Source: an uncultured Spirochaeta sp. | GTDB lineage: Bacteria > Spirochaetota > Spirochaetia > DSM-27196 > Alkalispirochaetaceae | Reading direction: 5' to 3' | Assembly: GCA_913030605.1 (NCBI GenBank) | Contig: CAJWEZ010000014.1 | Coordinates: forward strand, 1-64,000 | DNA: 64,000 nt | Shown here: in pieces, positions 23,825 through 33,538 of the stretch | Layout of the letters: every line of letters starts with the position of its first letter | Numbering within the stretch: the stretch's first letter is position 1 | Position numbers and translations under genes: made by a program | Notes under the pieces: generated by a model | Told to the model about the DNA's origin: nothing | The model's input: only the letters and a program-made list of their open reading frames with translations | Databases searched by the model: none

Positions 23825-24604
23825 ATGGAGCAGAACAAAGTCCTGATGGTGATCGTCTCAGTGGCGATCTTTTTCGCCGCCATCATCGGCGTGGGTGTGG
23901 CATTGCTGTATCCGCGCGGAGACGACATGGCCAATGCATCCTCGGGAAGCGTCACGCGGGAGTTCGATCCGATCGAGTACGTGCGCAACCCCGACGACGC
24001 GCCCCTCAACCAGCAGCAGGCGGACGACGAACCGATGGTCATCGTGTACGGCGACAATGAAACCGACACCGGCACCTCCGGCGATACCGAGAGCGCCCCC
24101 GCGGAGTCCGACGGGACCGGCGCCGCCGAGGTCGTTGTGCCCGGGGACGAGCAGTCGAACCAGGTGACGATCACCGAACGCCCCGCGCGGCAGCCTCGGG
24201 AGACCGCCCCGGCCGCCGGGACCACGACCACCGCGGCGCCGCAGCAGCCGGCGGCGTCCGCGCCGGCTGAACCCTCGGCCGACACGGCGCCCTCCGCCAC
24301 GACCTCGACTCCGGAACCCACGCCGCAGCCGCGACAGATTCGGGTGACCGAGTACTGGATTCAGCTCATCGCCTCGCCCAACCGCGATCGCGTGGAACAG
24401 GCGCGCACCGTTCTGGCCGATTACAGCCTCGGCGGGCGCGTCACCACCCGGGATATCGACGGCGAGCTGTACTACCGCCTCCGCGTGGGGCCCTACGAGT
24501 CCCACGACGAGGCCGCGAAGTTTCTGGAGTGGATCCAGGACATCGAGGGCTTTGGCGACGCCTACATCAGCGAGGAATACCCGCTCCGCACCGTGCGGAG
24601 CTGA
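23825..24604 (+). CDS. SPOR-domain membrane protein
   Basis: A bitopic protein of 259 residues. The short cytoplasmic start MEQNKV precedes one membrane helix (LMVIVSVAIFFAAIIGVGVALLY), then a long Pro/Ala/Thr-rich periplasmic linker (to about 175), then a C-terminal SPOR domain (YWIQLIASPNRDRVEQARTVL, ELYYRLRVGPY). SPOR domains bind denuded peptidoglycan glycan strands at division sites, so a septal role is likely. ATG 23825 is favoured (AGGAG lies 12 nt upstream); an alternative GTG at 23798 overlaps the coaE stop and adds nine residues. It is the last gene of the polA-coaE run. Confidence 0.85.
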   Translation: MEQNKVLMVIVSVAIFFAAIIGVGVALLYPRGDDMANASSGSVTREFDPIEYVRNPDDAPLNQQQADDEPMVIVYGDNETDTGTSGDTESAPAESDGTGAAEVVVPGDEQSNQVTITERPARQPRETAPAAGTTTTAAPQQPAASAPAEPSADTAPSATTSTPEPTPQPRQIRVTEYWIQLIASPNRDRVEQARTVLADYSLGGRVTTRDIDGELYYRLRVGPYESHDEAAKFLEWIQDIEGFGDAYISEEYPLRTVRS

Positions 24605-24658
24605 CCGGTGACGAGGCGCCGCCCGGTGACGAGGCGCCGCCCGGTGACGAAACGGCGC
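24605..24658. repeat. 18-bp tandem repeat immediately after the SPOR gene stop
   Basis: Three 18-bp units start directly after the stop codon: two identical copies of CCGGTGACGAGGCGCCGC (24605 and 24623) and a diverged third (24641). A perfect palindrome GACGCGCGCGTC (24661-24672) follows, just before the stop of the convergent ArsR-type gene. Confidence 0.85.
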
Positions 24659-24675
24659 GCGACGCGCGCGTCGTC

Positions 24676-25608
24676 TCAGAAAAAGAGCCGCAGTACGATA
24701 TCCTGGTCGTAGTTTCCGAAACCCCGCCCGAAAATGTTGATGCCACCGACCCGATCCGCGTTTTCCTTGACGCCGAAACGGACCGTGATCGAGTGGTGGT
24801 TCTGAATCTCGAGGTCCGATAGCGTCACGTCTGAGATTCGCTGGCCGTCGATAAACGAGCCCTCCGGTGTAACCCGCCAGTTCTTCAGCAGTCCGTACTG
24901 GGACCCCTCCAACTTCCACCACGTCGGCGTAAACTTGCCGCGGTGGTCCCCGAAATCCCCCGGGGACGTCCACGTTCCGACCTCGATGTCGTTGATCCAG
25001 AGCGTGATGTCGGACCGCCACTCTTTGTCGGTGCCGGGAATCTCGGATGAGAGCTCCGTGGACAGCTCGAGACTCCTGACAGGCGTGTCCTTGTACAGGC
25101 CGTTGTTCGGGAACTTGTACTCGAGATACCCCTTCTCAAACCACGTGAGCCCCGCCTTCATCCTCCCGGGGTCGAGGAACGAGTCGATCACGTCCAGGTA
25201 TCCGATGATCCCCTCCACAGAACAGAGACCGCAGGGTGGCCCTACGTGAAACCGGGTATACAGCCCGATCGGCATCTCGACTTCGATGACGTTGTCGTTG
25301 GTCGTTCGTCTGTTCGGTTCGTCGAGCTTGATCACCATCTCCGAGTACAGTGGGTGACAGATTTTCTGGGTGCCCTTTTTCCCTTTGACGTTCTCCGTGC
25401 GCAGCAGCCCCGCCTTCTCCAGAACCATCACATTTGTGGCAACGGTGGACTGGGGGAGTTCGAGCTTCTCGGCGATATCGTTGACGTTCTTTCCGCCGTC
25501 GCTGAGCAGTTTGAGGATGCGAACCCGAACCTCCGACGCGAGCCCCTTCACAATGTGCAGGTCCTCGCTGGGATCCACGATGAGAATGCTGTTCTTCTCG
25601 TACTCCAC
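24676..25608 (-). CDS. ArsR-type winged-helix regulator with large C-terminal sensor domain
   Basis: A 310-residue regulator. Residues about 15-95 form an ArsR-like winged helix (VKGLASEVRVRILKLLSDGGKNVNDIAEKL, then a TVATNVMVLEKAGLL recognition region). The remaining two thirds is a predicted beta-rich domain with GPPCGLCS (two Cys) and many aromatic residues (TPTWWKLEGSQYG), far larger than a classical ArsR metal sensor and suggestive of carbohydrate binding. GTG 25608 has AGGAG upstream; an upstream ATG at 25662 overlaps its own operator and is less likely. It is divergent from the sugar ABC transporter and arabinofuranosidase operon, so by inference it senses arabinosides and regulates that operon and itself. 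Confidence 0.8.
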   Translation of the reverse strand: MEYEKNSILIVDPSEDLHIVKGLASEVRVRILKLLSDGGKNVNDIAEKLELPQSTVATNVMVLEKAGLLRTENVKGKKGTQKICHPLYSEMVIKLDEPNRRTTNDNVIEVEMPIGLYTRFHVGPPCGLCSVEGIIGYLDVIDSFLDPGRMKAGLTWFEKGYLEYKFPNNGLYKDTPVRSLELSTELSSEIPGTDKEWRSDITLWINDIEVGTWTSPGDFGDHRGKFTPTWWKLEGSQYGLLKNWRVTPEGSFIDGQRISDVTLSDLEIQNHHSITVRFGVKENADRVGGINIFGRGFGNYDQDIVLRLFF

Positions 25609-25653
25609 GGTGCTGCTCCTGTCGTGCTCGTGCCGAGCCTCAATGCACGTCGA

Positions 25654-25693
25654 TTGCACCATTAACTATATCGAAGAACATGATATGGTGCAA
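25654..25693. promoter_or_regulatory. Promoter and inverted-repeat operator of the ArsR-type regulator gene
   Basis: On the minus strand, TTGCAC (25688-25693), a 17-bp spacer and TATAGT (25665-25670) form a good promoter about 60 nt upstream of the GTG. It is bracketed by a perfect 9-bp inverted repeat, TTGCACCAT (25654-25662) and ATGGTGCAA (25685-25693). The arm centres are 31 bp apart, close to three helical turns, so a dimeric repressor could bind both on one face and occlude the promoter. Confidence 0.65.
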
Positions 25694-25838
25694 GCTTGTT
25701 GTCACGATATGTTCAATTTTGTTGTTAAAAACAAAATATATCGCTATTCTATGACATATTTGTGTCTGCGAACGGGCGATGTATCGTGGTTTTCCTATTT
25801 TGAATCCGAATCTACGATGTATATCGTAAACTTTGAAG

Positions 25839-25867
25839 TTGACGGCGCCCCCGTGAGGGGGTAAAAT
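25839..25867 (+). promoter_or_regulatory. Predicted promoter of the arabinoside transport operon
   Basis: TTGACG (25839-25844), 17-bp spacer, TAAAAT (25862-25867): a near-consensus sigma-70 promoter. The spacer contains CCCCC-GTGA-GGGGG (25848-25861), able to form a small hairpin or cruciform. The predicted start near 25874 gives a leader of about 115 nt, an exception among the short leaders of this window. Confidence 0.6.
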
Positions 25868-25940
25868 CGTCGTAAATCGTAGAAAAACTGCGATGGAGCA
25901 GATCCGGCGGCTGGAATACGCGGCCTGTCGGGATTTTTAA

Positions 25941-25974
25941 ATCAGATAATCTGATACAAAGTCGGATATCTGAC
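25941..25974. promoter_or_regulatory. Tandem palindromes upstream of the sugar-binding-protein gene
   Basis: ATCAGAT-A-ATCTGAT (25941-25955) is a perfect palindrome and GTCGGATATCTGAC (25961-25974) is the same motif with one mismatch. Centres are about 20 bp apart, two helical turns. They lie downstream of the predicted transcription start and end 14 nt before the ATG at 25989. Likely operators for a dimeric regulator; they do not resemble the TTGCACCAT repeat of the regulator gene. Confidence 0.6.
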
Positions 25975-25988
25975 AAAGGAGGCGTAGG

Positions 25989-27296
25989 ATGCGAAGGCAT
26001 ACGATGTGGGTTGCCATGGTGCTGGTTTTCGTGGGAGCGACAACAGGATTGTTCGCCGCCGGCCAGCAGGAAGGAATGGAAGAGGCGTCCGGACCCGTGG
26101 AGCTGGAACTGTGGACGTTTCAGGAGATACATATCGCGTTCTACGAGCGGATGGCGGAGCTCTGGAACGAACAGCATCCTGACCGTCAGGTCGTCATTAA
26201 CGGGACCGCGTACCCGTACGGTGACATGCACAACAACCTCCTTGTCGCGCTCCAGTCGGGAACCGGCGCGCCGGATATCGTCGACATCGAGATAAGCCGC
26301 TTTCCCAACTACCTCCGGGGGAACGTCCAGCTGAGAAGCATGAACGACTACGTGGACCCGGTACGCGACGATTTTGTCGAGGCCCGTTTTGACATCTACA
26401 CCAAGGACGGAAACGTCTACGGGCTGCCGTTTCACGTTGGCCTGACGGTGATGTACTACAACACCGAGATCATGGACGCCGCCGGCGTGGACATCGACTC
26501 CATCGATACCTGGGACGACTACATCGCCGCCGGACACCAGGTCGTCGACAACACCGACGCGTGGATGACCACGGTGGAAGCCACCGAGCAGTGGTCCTTC
26601 TGGCCGCTGGTGACCGAGCGCAAGTCCAATTTCTTCGGCTCCGACGGCTCGGTGCAGCTCGACAACCAGACCAACATCGAGGTCCTGGAAATGCTCAACG
26701 ATATGGTCCGCACCGAGGGCATCGCGCGAACCGCGCCGGGTGGCTTTCACCACGCCGAGGAATACTACGGCTTTATGGCCGACGGCGGCGCCGCCAGCAT
26801 CTGGATGCCGCTGTGGTACATGGGCCGTTTTACCGACTACATGTCCGACCTTTCCGGAAAGATCGCCATCCGTCCGCTCCCGCGGTTCACTCCCGACGGC
26901 TTCCGCTCCGCCGGCATGGGTGGAACCGGAACGGCGGTCCCCACACAGGGTGACCACGTGGAGCTTGCCGCCGAGTTTCTGGCGTTCGCCAAGCTCTCCG
27001 AGGAAGGCAATATCCTCCTGTGGGAGGAACTCGGGTTCGATCCTCCCCGAAAATCGGTATGGACGAGTGATGCGCTGGCCCAGGAAAACAAGTACACCGA
27101 TTTCTTCACCAACGGGACCGAGATCTTCCGACAGATGCTCCCGCTGACCGAGGAAATCCATCCGGTGAACATGACGACGCAGATTCCGGATGCGATTACA
27201 CTCATTCAGACCGAGGTGATGCCGAGCGTGCTCTCTGAGGGGAGTGCAACCCCGGCCGAGGCGCTCCGCCGCGCCGCCGATCAGTTGCGGCAGTAA
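25989..27296 (+). CDS. Sugar ABC transporter substrate-binding protein (arabinoside-type)
   Basis: A 435-residue family 1 extracellular solute-binding protein. The signal peptide ends LFAAGQQEG without a lipobox Cys, so the protein is probably periplasmic. Typical features are LELWTFQEIHIAFYERMAELWNEQHP at the mature start, GAPDIVDIEI, and VYGLPFHVGLTVMYYNTEIM. ATG 25989 follows AAAGGAGG. Two permease genes and a GH51 arabinofuranosidase follow in the same direction, so arabino-oligosaccharides are the probable substrate, as with AraNPQ of Bacillus. No ATPase gene is in the operon; a shared MsmX-like ATPase elsewhere is inferred. Confidence 0.88.
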   Translation: MRRHTMWVAMVLVFVGATTGLFAAGQQEGMEEASGPVELELWTFQEIHIAFYERMAELWNEQHPDRQVVINGTAYPYGDMHNNLLVALQSGTGAPDIVDIEISRFPNYLRGNVQLRSMNDYVDPVRDDFVEARFDIYTKDGNVYGLPFHVGLTVMYYNTEIMDAAGVDIDSIDTWDDYIAAGHQVVDNTDAWMTTVEATEQWSFWPLVTERKSNFFGSDGSVQLDNQTNIEVLEMLNDMVRTEGIARTAPGGFHHAEEYYGFMADGGAASIWMPLWYMGRFTDYMSDLSGKIAIRPLPRFTPDGFRSAGMGGTGTAVPTQGDHVELAAEFLAFAKLSEEGNILLWEELGFDPPRKSVWTSDALAQENKYTDFFTNGTEIFRQMLPLTEEIHPVNMTTQIPDAITLIQTEVMPSVLSEGSATPAEALRRAADQLRQ

Positions 27297-27380
27297 CATC
27301 GCTGGTCTCGCGTTCCGGTGGGACGGTGCTCTCGCGCCGTTCGCCGGAACGCGTATCGCGGCCACTCCGAAGGACTATCC

Positions 27381-28289
27381 ATGCCTGCGTTATCCAGACC
27401 GTTCAAGAACCAGCGCTACGTCCCGTACGTATTCGTTCTGCCGTTCGTGCTTTCCGCCGGACTGTTTTTTGTCTATCCGGTGATTCAGACCATCATCATG
27501 AGCTTTCAGGAAATCGCGCCCGGTCTGCGGGAGTTCGTCGGACTCGACAACTACCGGCGACTGGCGAACCCGCGGTTCTATACCGCCCTTCGGAACAGCT
27601 TTGTGTATACGTTCCTGACGATCGCCGTTCTCATTCCCGTGCCGATGGTCCTGGCGGTGCTCCTGAATTCCGCCAGATCCGGGGCCGGCAGATCGGCGTT
27701 CACGGTGCTGCGGGGCATGCTGTTTCTTCCGGCGCTCATGTCGGTCGTCGTTGTCGGTACGGTGTTCCGGCTCATGTTCGCGTCTTCGGAGTCCGCGATC
27801 GCCAACACCGTGGCGCAGTTACTGGGATTCCCGCCGACCGAGTGGCTTCTCGCGGGACCGACGACGGCGATGGTGCTTCTTGTCCTCGTGGCGACGTGGC
27901 GATGGACCGGGATCAACATCATCTACTTTCTCGCCGGACTCCAGCAGATCCCGAACGAACTCTACGAGTCCGCCGAGCTGGACGGGGCCAACGCGTTTCA
28001 GAAGTTTCGGCGCATTACCGTGCCCCTGCTGCGGCCGGTTACGGTTTTCGTTCTCACGATCAGCGTGTTCGGCGGGTTCGCCATGTTTGAAGAAAGCTTC
28101 GTCCTGTGGGGGCCGACCTCGCCGGGGAATGTAGGACTCACGATGGTGAAATACATCTATCAGCAGGGTTTTCAGTCGGCGCAAATGGGGCTCGGGTCCG
28201 CCGTGGGAATCACCCTGCTGGCGATCGTGTTCCTCGTGAGTCTCGCGCTCCTCAAGCTGACCGGCTTTTTTCGACAGGGGGACGAGTGA
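27381..28289 (+). CDS. Sugar ABC transporter permease 1 (AraP/MalF-like)
   Basis: A 302-residue inner-membrane permease with six predicted helices. The first, YVPYVFVLPFVLSAGLFFVYPVI, is typical of the MalF-like subunit. The cytoplasmic EAA loop that docks onto the ATPase reads YESAELDGANAFQKFRRITVPLL. ATG 27381 has AAGGA upstream and starts MPALSRPFKNQRY. It lies 84 bp after the binding-protein gene and overlaps the second permease start by one base (TGATG), so the subunits are made in step. Confidence 0.92.
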   Translation: MPALSRPFKNQRYVPYVFVLPFVLSAGLFFVYPVIQTIIMSFQEIAPGLREFVGLDNYRRLANPRFYTALRNSFVYTFLTIAVLIPVPMVLAVLLNSARSGAGRSAFTVLRGMLFLPALMSVVVVGTVFRLMFASSESAIANTVAQLLGFPPTEWLLAGPTTAMVLLVLVATWRWTGINIIYFLAGLQQIPNELYESAELDGANAFQKFRRITVPLLRPVTVFVLTISVFGGFAMFEESFVLWGPTSPGNVGLTMVKYIYQQGFQSAQMGLGSAVGITLLAIVFLVSLALLKLTGFFRQGDE

Positions 28290-29125
28290 TGGAACACCGA
28301 ATCGCCCGAATCGTCGTGGTGGTGATCCTCGTTGCCATCGCTATCGTCTTCCTGGTTCCGGTGTACGCGCTGGCGCTTTCGGCGTTTCGTCCCGGGCAAC
28401 AGTTGCTGCGCTACGGCATCACGCCGGAGTCGCTGCTCCCCACGGGCTTTACGATGTCCAGCCTGCACACGCTGTTCACTGCCCGCGACGGCATATTCCT
28501 CCAGTGGTTCAAAAACAGTGTGGTCCTCCTCGTGCTGCGCACCAGCATTTCGATCATGCTCTCGGCATTCGTGGGCTACGGACTGGCGACCTACCAGTTC
28601 GCGGGGCGGAAGATTCTCCTGTCCGCGGTGGTGTTCCTCATGGTGGTTCCGATCCAGATCCTCATTCTCCCGCTGTTTAACCTGATGATCCATTTCCGCC
28701 TGATGAACACTGTGTGGGGTGTCATACTGCCGTTTCTGGTCCTGCCGTTTGCCGTGTTTTTCTTCCGGCAGTACGCGGGATCGCTCCCGTCGGAACTGAT
28801 CGATTCCGGCCGCGTCGACGGAGTCAGCGAGTTCGGCATCTATTTCCGAATCATGATGCCGCTCATGGTTCCGGCGTTCGGCGCGATGATCATACTCATC
28901 TCGCTGATGTCGTGGAACGACTTCGTCTGGCCCCTCGTCGTGCTCCGCAGCAACGACATGTTCACGATTCCCCTGGGTCTGAACTCCCTGCTCACCCCGT
29001 ATCAGGACAACTACGACATGCTGTTGTCCGGGGCGTTCATGGCAACACTTCCGGTTTTCATTCTGTTCTTCCTCTTCCAGCGGTTCTTTGTTTCCGGACT
29101 TGGAGAGGGAGCAGTCAAAGGATAA
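28289..29125 (+). CDS. Sugar ABC transporter permease 2 (AraQ/MalG-like)
   Basis: A 278-residue membrane protein with six helices and the MalG-type EAA loop (LIDSGRVDGVSEFGIYFRIMMPLM). Its PVYALALSAFRP start and the terminal RFFVSGLGEGAVKG are standard for the second permease of CUT1 sugar importers. ATG 28289 overlaps the preceding stop. The GH51 gene begins 12 bp after its stop. Together with permease 1 it forms the channel; the ATPase is not encoded here. Confidence 0.92.
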   Translation: MEHRIARIVVVVILVAIAIVFLVPVYALALSAFRPGQQLLRYGITPESLLPTGFTMSSLHTLFTARDGIFLQWFKNSVVLLVLRTSISIMLSAFVGYGLATYQFAGRKILLSAVVFLMVVPIQILILPLFNLMIHFRLMNTVWGVILPFLVLPFAVFFFRQYAGSLPSELIDSGRVDGVSEFGIYFRIMMPLMVPAFGAMIILISLMSWNDFVWPLVVLRSNDMFTIPLGLNSLLTPYQDNYDMLLSGAFMATLPVFILFFLFQRFFVSGLGEGAVKG

Positions 29126-29128
29126 TAG

Positions 29129-30648
<1,520 letters not shown>

Positions 30649-30649
<1 letters not shown>

Positions 30650-30726
30650 CGCTACCGACCGACGGGGGGCGGCCGCCGACCACGCCGCCGTCTCCCTCGC
30701 CAGCGGCGTCCACCGGTCGGTAGCGT
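30649..30726. repeat. 13-bp perfect inverted repeat at the end of the arabinoside operon
   Basis: Arms ACGCTACCGACCG (30649-30661) and CGGTCGGTAGCGT (30714-30726) enclose a very GC-rich 52-nt loop that can fold further. The left arm starts with the last base of the abfA stop codon. It is a strong candidate terminator or mRNA 3' stabiliser although no T-tract follows. Confidence 0.6.
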
Positions 30727-30791
30727 CCCCCGCCGGGACTGTCGATCGACCGTCGACGTGCGAAATGCGTGCGTCCCGGCGGACAGTGTGA

Positions 30792-30797
30792 TAGATT
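30792..30797 (+). promoter_or_regulatory. Predicted -10 box of the M30 peptidase gene
   Basis: TAGATT ends 6 nt before the ATG at 30804, with no Shine-Dalgarno in between. No convincing -35 was seen, so this is a leaderless-promoter candidate on -10 position only. Confidence 0.4.
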
Positions 30798-30803
30798 GGA
30801 CGT

Positions 30804-32873
30804 ATGCCTGCCAGACATTCCGGTTTGCGACACGGGATCGCGACGACGTTGCGGGTCCTTGGTGCGGTTTCTGTTGTATTGGCGCTTTCGGCCTGTCTGA
30901 ATCCCTCCGGTTCGTCGTCCGGGGATGATACCGGTCTGTCGTTGCCAGATGGCGGCGGTACGCTGTACCAGCCCGTGGGCAACGTTCCGATTCCGGGAAA
31001 CAGCGGTACACTCTCGATTTCCGAATCGGGAGGGACGATCACCGTATCCTTCGCCGCCGGAACCGACGTCGAAACCTCCGATTCAAGTTTGCAGTACATA
31101 CTCTACGTGAGTTCCGGCACGGATGTGCTCCGCAGCGAGGACCTGTGGTATGCCGTCGAGCACAGTCTTGGAACCATTGTTACGTATTCCAACTCCTACC
31201 CGGGAAGTCTCTCGGTCACGTTGTCACGACTCATGCCGGTGTACATCAACATTGGCGTTCGCGACGGCGACGGGAACGTCTCGGCGTATGACGCGCGCTA
31301 TTGGGAGCCGACACCGAGCAGTGCCAGCTATACGGTACAGCTCGAAGCCGAGAACACGACGACGAGTGACAAAGCCCAGGCGGTCTCGTTCGCGGCTTCC
31401 GGCGGGGATGTTCTGTATGTGTTTACCAACACGAATGCCGGATCGGAATCCGCGGTCACACTGGATGGAAGCAACTACTCGGTGTCTGCGCCAGCCGCGT
31501 CGGTCGTGGGGACTTCGATACCGCCGGTTGCGGTTCGTGAGCCGCCGGGAATCGGATTGCGCGGGTTTCCCGGGCAGCATGACCCCGCCGGGGACCCCAT
31601 CGTGGGAGCCAAGCCCGAACCAGGCATAGTGACGTCGTCGCTATCGGCATCCACCGCAGTGGGCAGCACCAGCCGGTTCTATACCGATACAAACACGTCA
31701 ACGTATGTGGATGCCACTGCCGTTTCCACAGCGGCGTCCGGTGAGTGGAATCTCACGGTGTGGGTCGACTCGGCGAACGATGCCGGCATCACGCAGGAGA
31801 TGGTGGACACCCTGACGTCCCGGTTCATGAAGACCGGCGACGACAACGATATCTTCGACTGGGTCGTAGCAACCTACGGCGTACCGTGGGGAACAAACCC
31901 GTATTCCAACGTGCTTTCTGGCAGTCGCAGAGACATTCACATTCTCCTCTACGACATCGACGGCGACGGTTCACCGGCTCCCGGCGAAGCGCGAACCGTC
32001 GGATACTTCTGGTCCAAGGACAACTTCACCGACTCCGACTCCAGCAATCAGCGACTCATGTTCTACCTGGACGCACCGTTGCTCGCGGCCAAGACCGGGG
32101 CGAGTTGGCAGATCGACGATTACTGGCCCGGGGAGGTGGTGTCCACGCTCGCGCACGAGTTCCAGCACATGGTGCACTACTACCAGCGCAGAATCGTCCA
32201 CGGCGTGTTCTCTGACACGTGGGTTAACGAGATGTCGTCCATGGCGGCCGAGGAACTCGTATCGCGGCTGGCGGCGGTGGATGGGCCCCGCGGGGTAGAC
32301 CATTCCGTCGGTGACGCAGGTGGAAGCGGGAACGGGTACGGTCGCATCCCGGACTGGATGGGCGCGCCGAGGACGCAACTGGACACGTGGTCGTACAGCA
32401 ATCCACTTCCCTACTACGGGACGTCCTACGCGTTCGGTGCGGCACTGATGCGCTTGTACGGCGCCGACGTGTTTCACCAGCTGATGTCGACGACATCGAC
32501 GGGGCGGGATGCGGTCGTCGCCGCGGTAAATGCAACCGGGCAGTCGGTAACCTTTGAGTCGCTGCTCGGCGATTGGGCACTGGCGATGTTGCTGTCCAAC
32601 GATACCTCCGCCGGTGCGTCGCGACGGATCAACTCCGGAACGTGGATCAGTACAGCTGCAAACGGGACGAGCTATCAGATCGGGTCGTTAAACTTTCATA
32701 ACTACGTGGACGGCGGCGGCGATGGGTTCCCGATCGCGACCCAGACGGTCTCCGTGAGTGTTCCCCCGACGGCAAGTTTCTACGTCCGCGTTGCCCAGGC
32801 AGCCACTGGATCGTACTCGGATTCGGTCACGATTCCTCCCGGGTTTTCGTTCACCGCGGTCGAGAGGCAGTGA
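30804..32873 (+). CDS. M30 (hyicolysin-like) metallopeptidase lipoprotein
   Basis: A 689-residue exported protein. The N-terminus has a basic region, hydrophobic core and lipobox LALSAC, so it should be lipidated at Cys31. Beta-rich N-terminal domains (about 60-250) precede a zinc-peptidase domain with HEFQH (451-455) followed by the NEMSSMAAEEL helix (acidic ligand), the arrangement of peptidase family M30. DIHILLYDIDGDG upstream is also usual for the family. Predicted to act at the cell surface or in the periplasm. The next gene, also exported, starts 3 bp after the stop. The start is set by MPARHSGLRHG after a TAGATT box. Confidence 0.82.
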   Translation: MPARHSGLRHGIATTLRVLGAVSVVLALSACLNPSGSSSGDDTGLSLPDGGGTLYQPVGNVPIPGNSGTLSISESGGTITVSFAAGTDVETSDSSLQYILYVSSGTDVLRSEDLWYAVEHSLGTIVTYSNSYPGSLSVTLSRLMPVYINIGVRDGDGNVSAYDARYWEPTPSSASYTVQLEAENTTTSDKAQAVSFAASGGDVLYVFTNTNAGSESAVTLDGSNYSVSAPAASVVGTSIPPVAVREPPGIGLRGFPGQHDPAGDPIVGAKPEPGIVTSSLSASTAVGSTSRFYTDTNTSTYVDATAVSTAASGEWNLTVWVDSANDAGITQEMVDTLTSRFMKTGDDNDIFDWVVATYGVPWGTNPYSNVLSGSRRDIHILLYDIDGDGSPAPGEARTVGYFWSKDNFTDSDSSNQRLMFYLDAPLLAAKTGASWQIDDYWPGEVVSTLAHEFQHMVHYYQRRIVHGVFSDTWVNEMSSMAAEELVSRLAAVDGPRGVDHSVGDAGGSGNGYGRIPDWMGAPRTQLDTWSYSNPLPYYGTSYAFGAALMRLYGADVFHQLMSTTSTGRDAVVAAVNATGQSVTFESLLGDWALAMLLSNDTSAGASRRINSGTWISTAANGTSYQIGSLNFHNYVDGGGDGFPIATQTVSVSVPPTASFYVRVAQAATGSYSDSVTIPPGFSFTAVERQ

Positions 32874-32876
32874 CGG

Positions 32877-33506
32877 ATGAAACGGGTTGCCCTGGCGGCT
32901 GGGTTGATATTGATCGCCGCTACCGCCTTTTCGTTCGGGAGTTCCGAACGGGTTACCGTGCACGGAACGATTCATGTGACCGGAAACGATCCGCACACGT
33001 TTCTCATCCTTCGAACTGACAATGGTGACACGTACCGTCTGGAGGGGACACTGGCAGACGAACTGCGTCGGGACCACCAGAACCACGCCGTCACCGTGGT
33101 TGGTGTACGCTCGGGCGAGAACTCCGGAGCACGGCCGGCAACAATCGAGGTTCGGTCGTACGAACGCGACTCCGGGGAGGAGCAGTCGGAGCAGCCGCAG
33201 GACACGGAGTTCTACGGGGACATCCGAGTCGTGGGGGGCGAGGAGATGGCCCCCGGGGTACCGCTGCTGATCACCGGTCGCCTGGCGGTGGTGGGGCACG
33301 GCGAGTTCTCCATCCTGGTGGTTCGAACGCGGGAGACGCTCCACGACGAATCGCTGGTGTTCGAGATCACCGGACCGCATCTGGAGGAGCTGTACCCGCA
33401 TCAGAACCAGATCGCGTACCTGGAGGGGTGGATCGTCCGCGTACCGAAGGGGCCCCGGGCCGGCGCGATGCATGTGACCTCGTTCCGTTTTCTCGAAGAC
33501 ACGTAG
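32877..33506 (+). CDS. Secreted protein of unknown function
   Basis: A 209-residue protein with a clear signal peptide (MKRVALAAGLILIAATAFSFG). Two similar beta-rich segments are visible, VTVHGTIHVTGNDPHTFLILRTDNGD and LLITGRLAVVGHGEFSILVVRTRE, suggesting a duplicated small beta-barrel (OB-like) fold joined by an acidic Glu/Gln linker near residue 105. No family was recognised. It follows the M30 lipoprotein gene by only 3 bp, so it is very probably cotranslated and acts in the same compartment, perhaps as inhibitor, chaperone or substrate-binding partner (inference only). Confidence 0.75.
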   Translation: MKRVALAAGLILIAATAFSFGSSERVTVHGTIHVTGNDPHTFLILRTDNGDTYRLEGTLADELRRDHQNHAVTVVGVRSGENSGARPATIEVRSYERDSGEEQSEQPQDTEFYGDIRVVGGEEMAPGVPLLITGRLAVVGHGEFSILVVRTRETLHDESLVFEITGPHLEELYPHQNQIAYLEGWIVRVPKGPRAGAMHVTSFRFLEDT

Positions 33507-33532
33507 ACGCAGACGCGAATCCACGCTATCTT
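33504..33532 (+). promoter_or_regulatory. Predicted leaderless promoter of the DUF4395 gene
   Basis: TAGACG (33504-33509), 17-bp spacer and TATCTT (33527-33532). The -10 ends 6 nt before the ATG at 33539. The -35 lies across the stop codon of the preceding gene. Confidence 0.55.
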
Positions 33533-33538
33533 GACCGT

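Noticed and set aside
25700-25840. AT-rich gap as a mobile-element or attachment-site remnant
   Set aside because: Only short palindromes such as TACGAT-GTAT-ATCGTA are present; no direct-repeat boundaries, integrase or tRNA.
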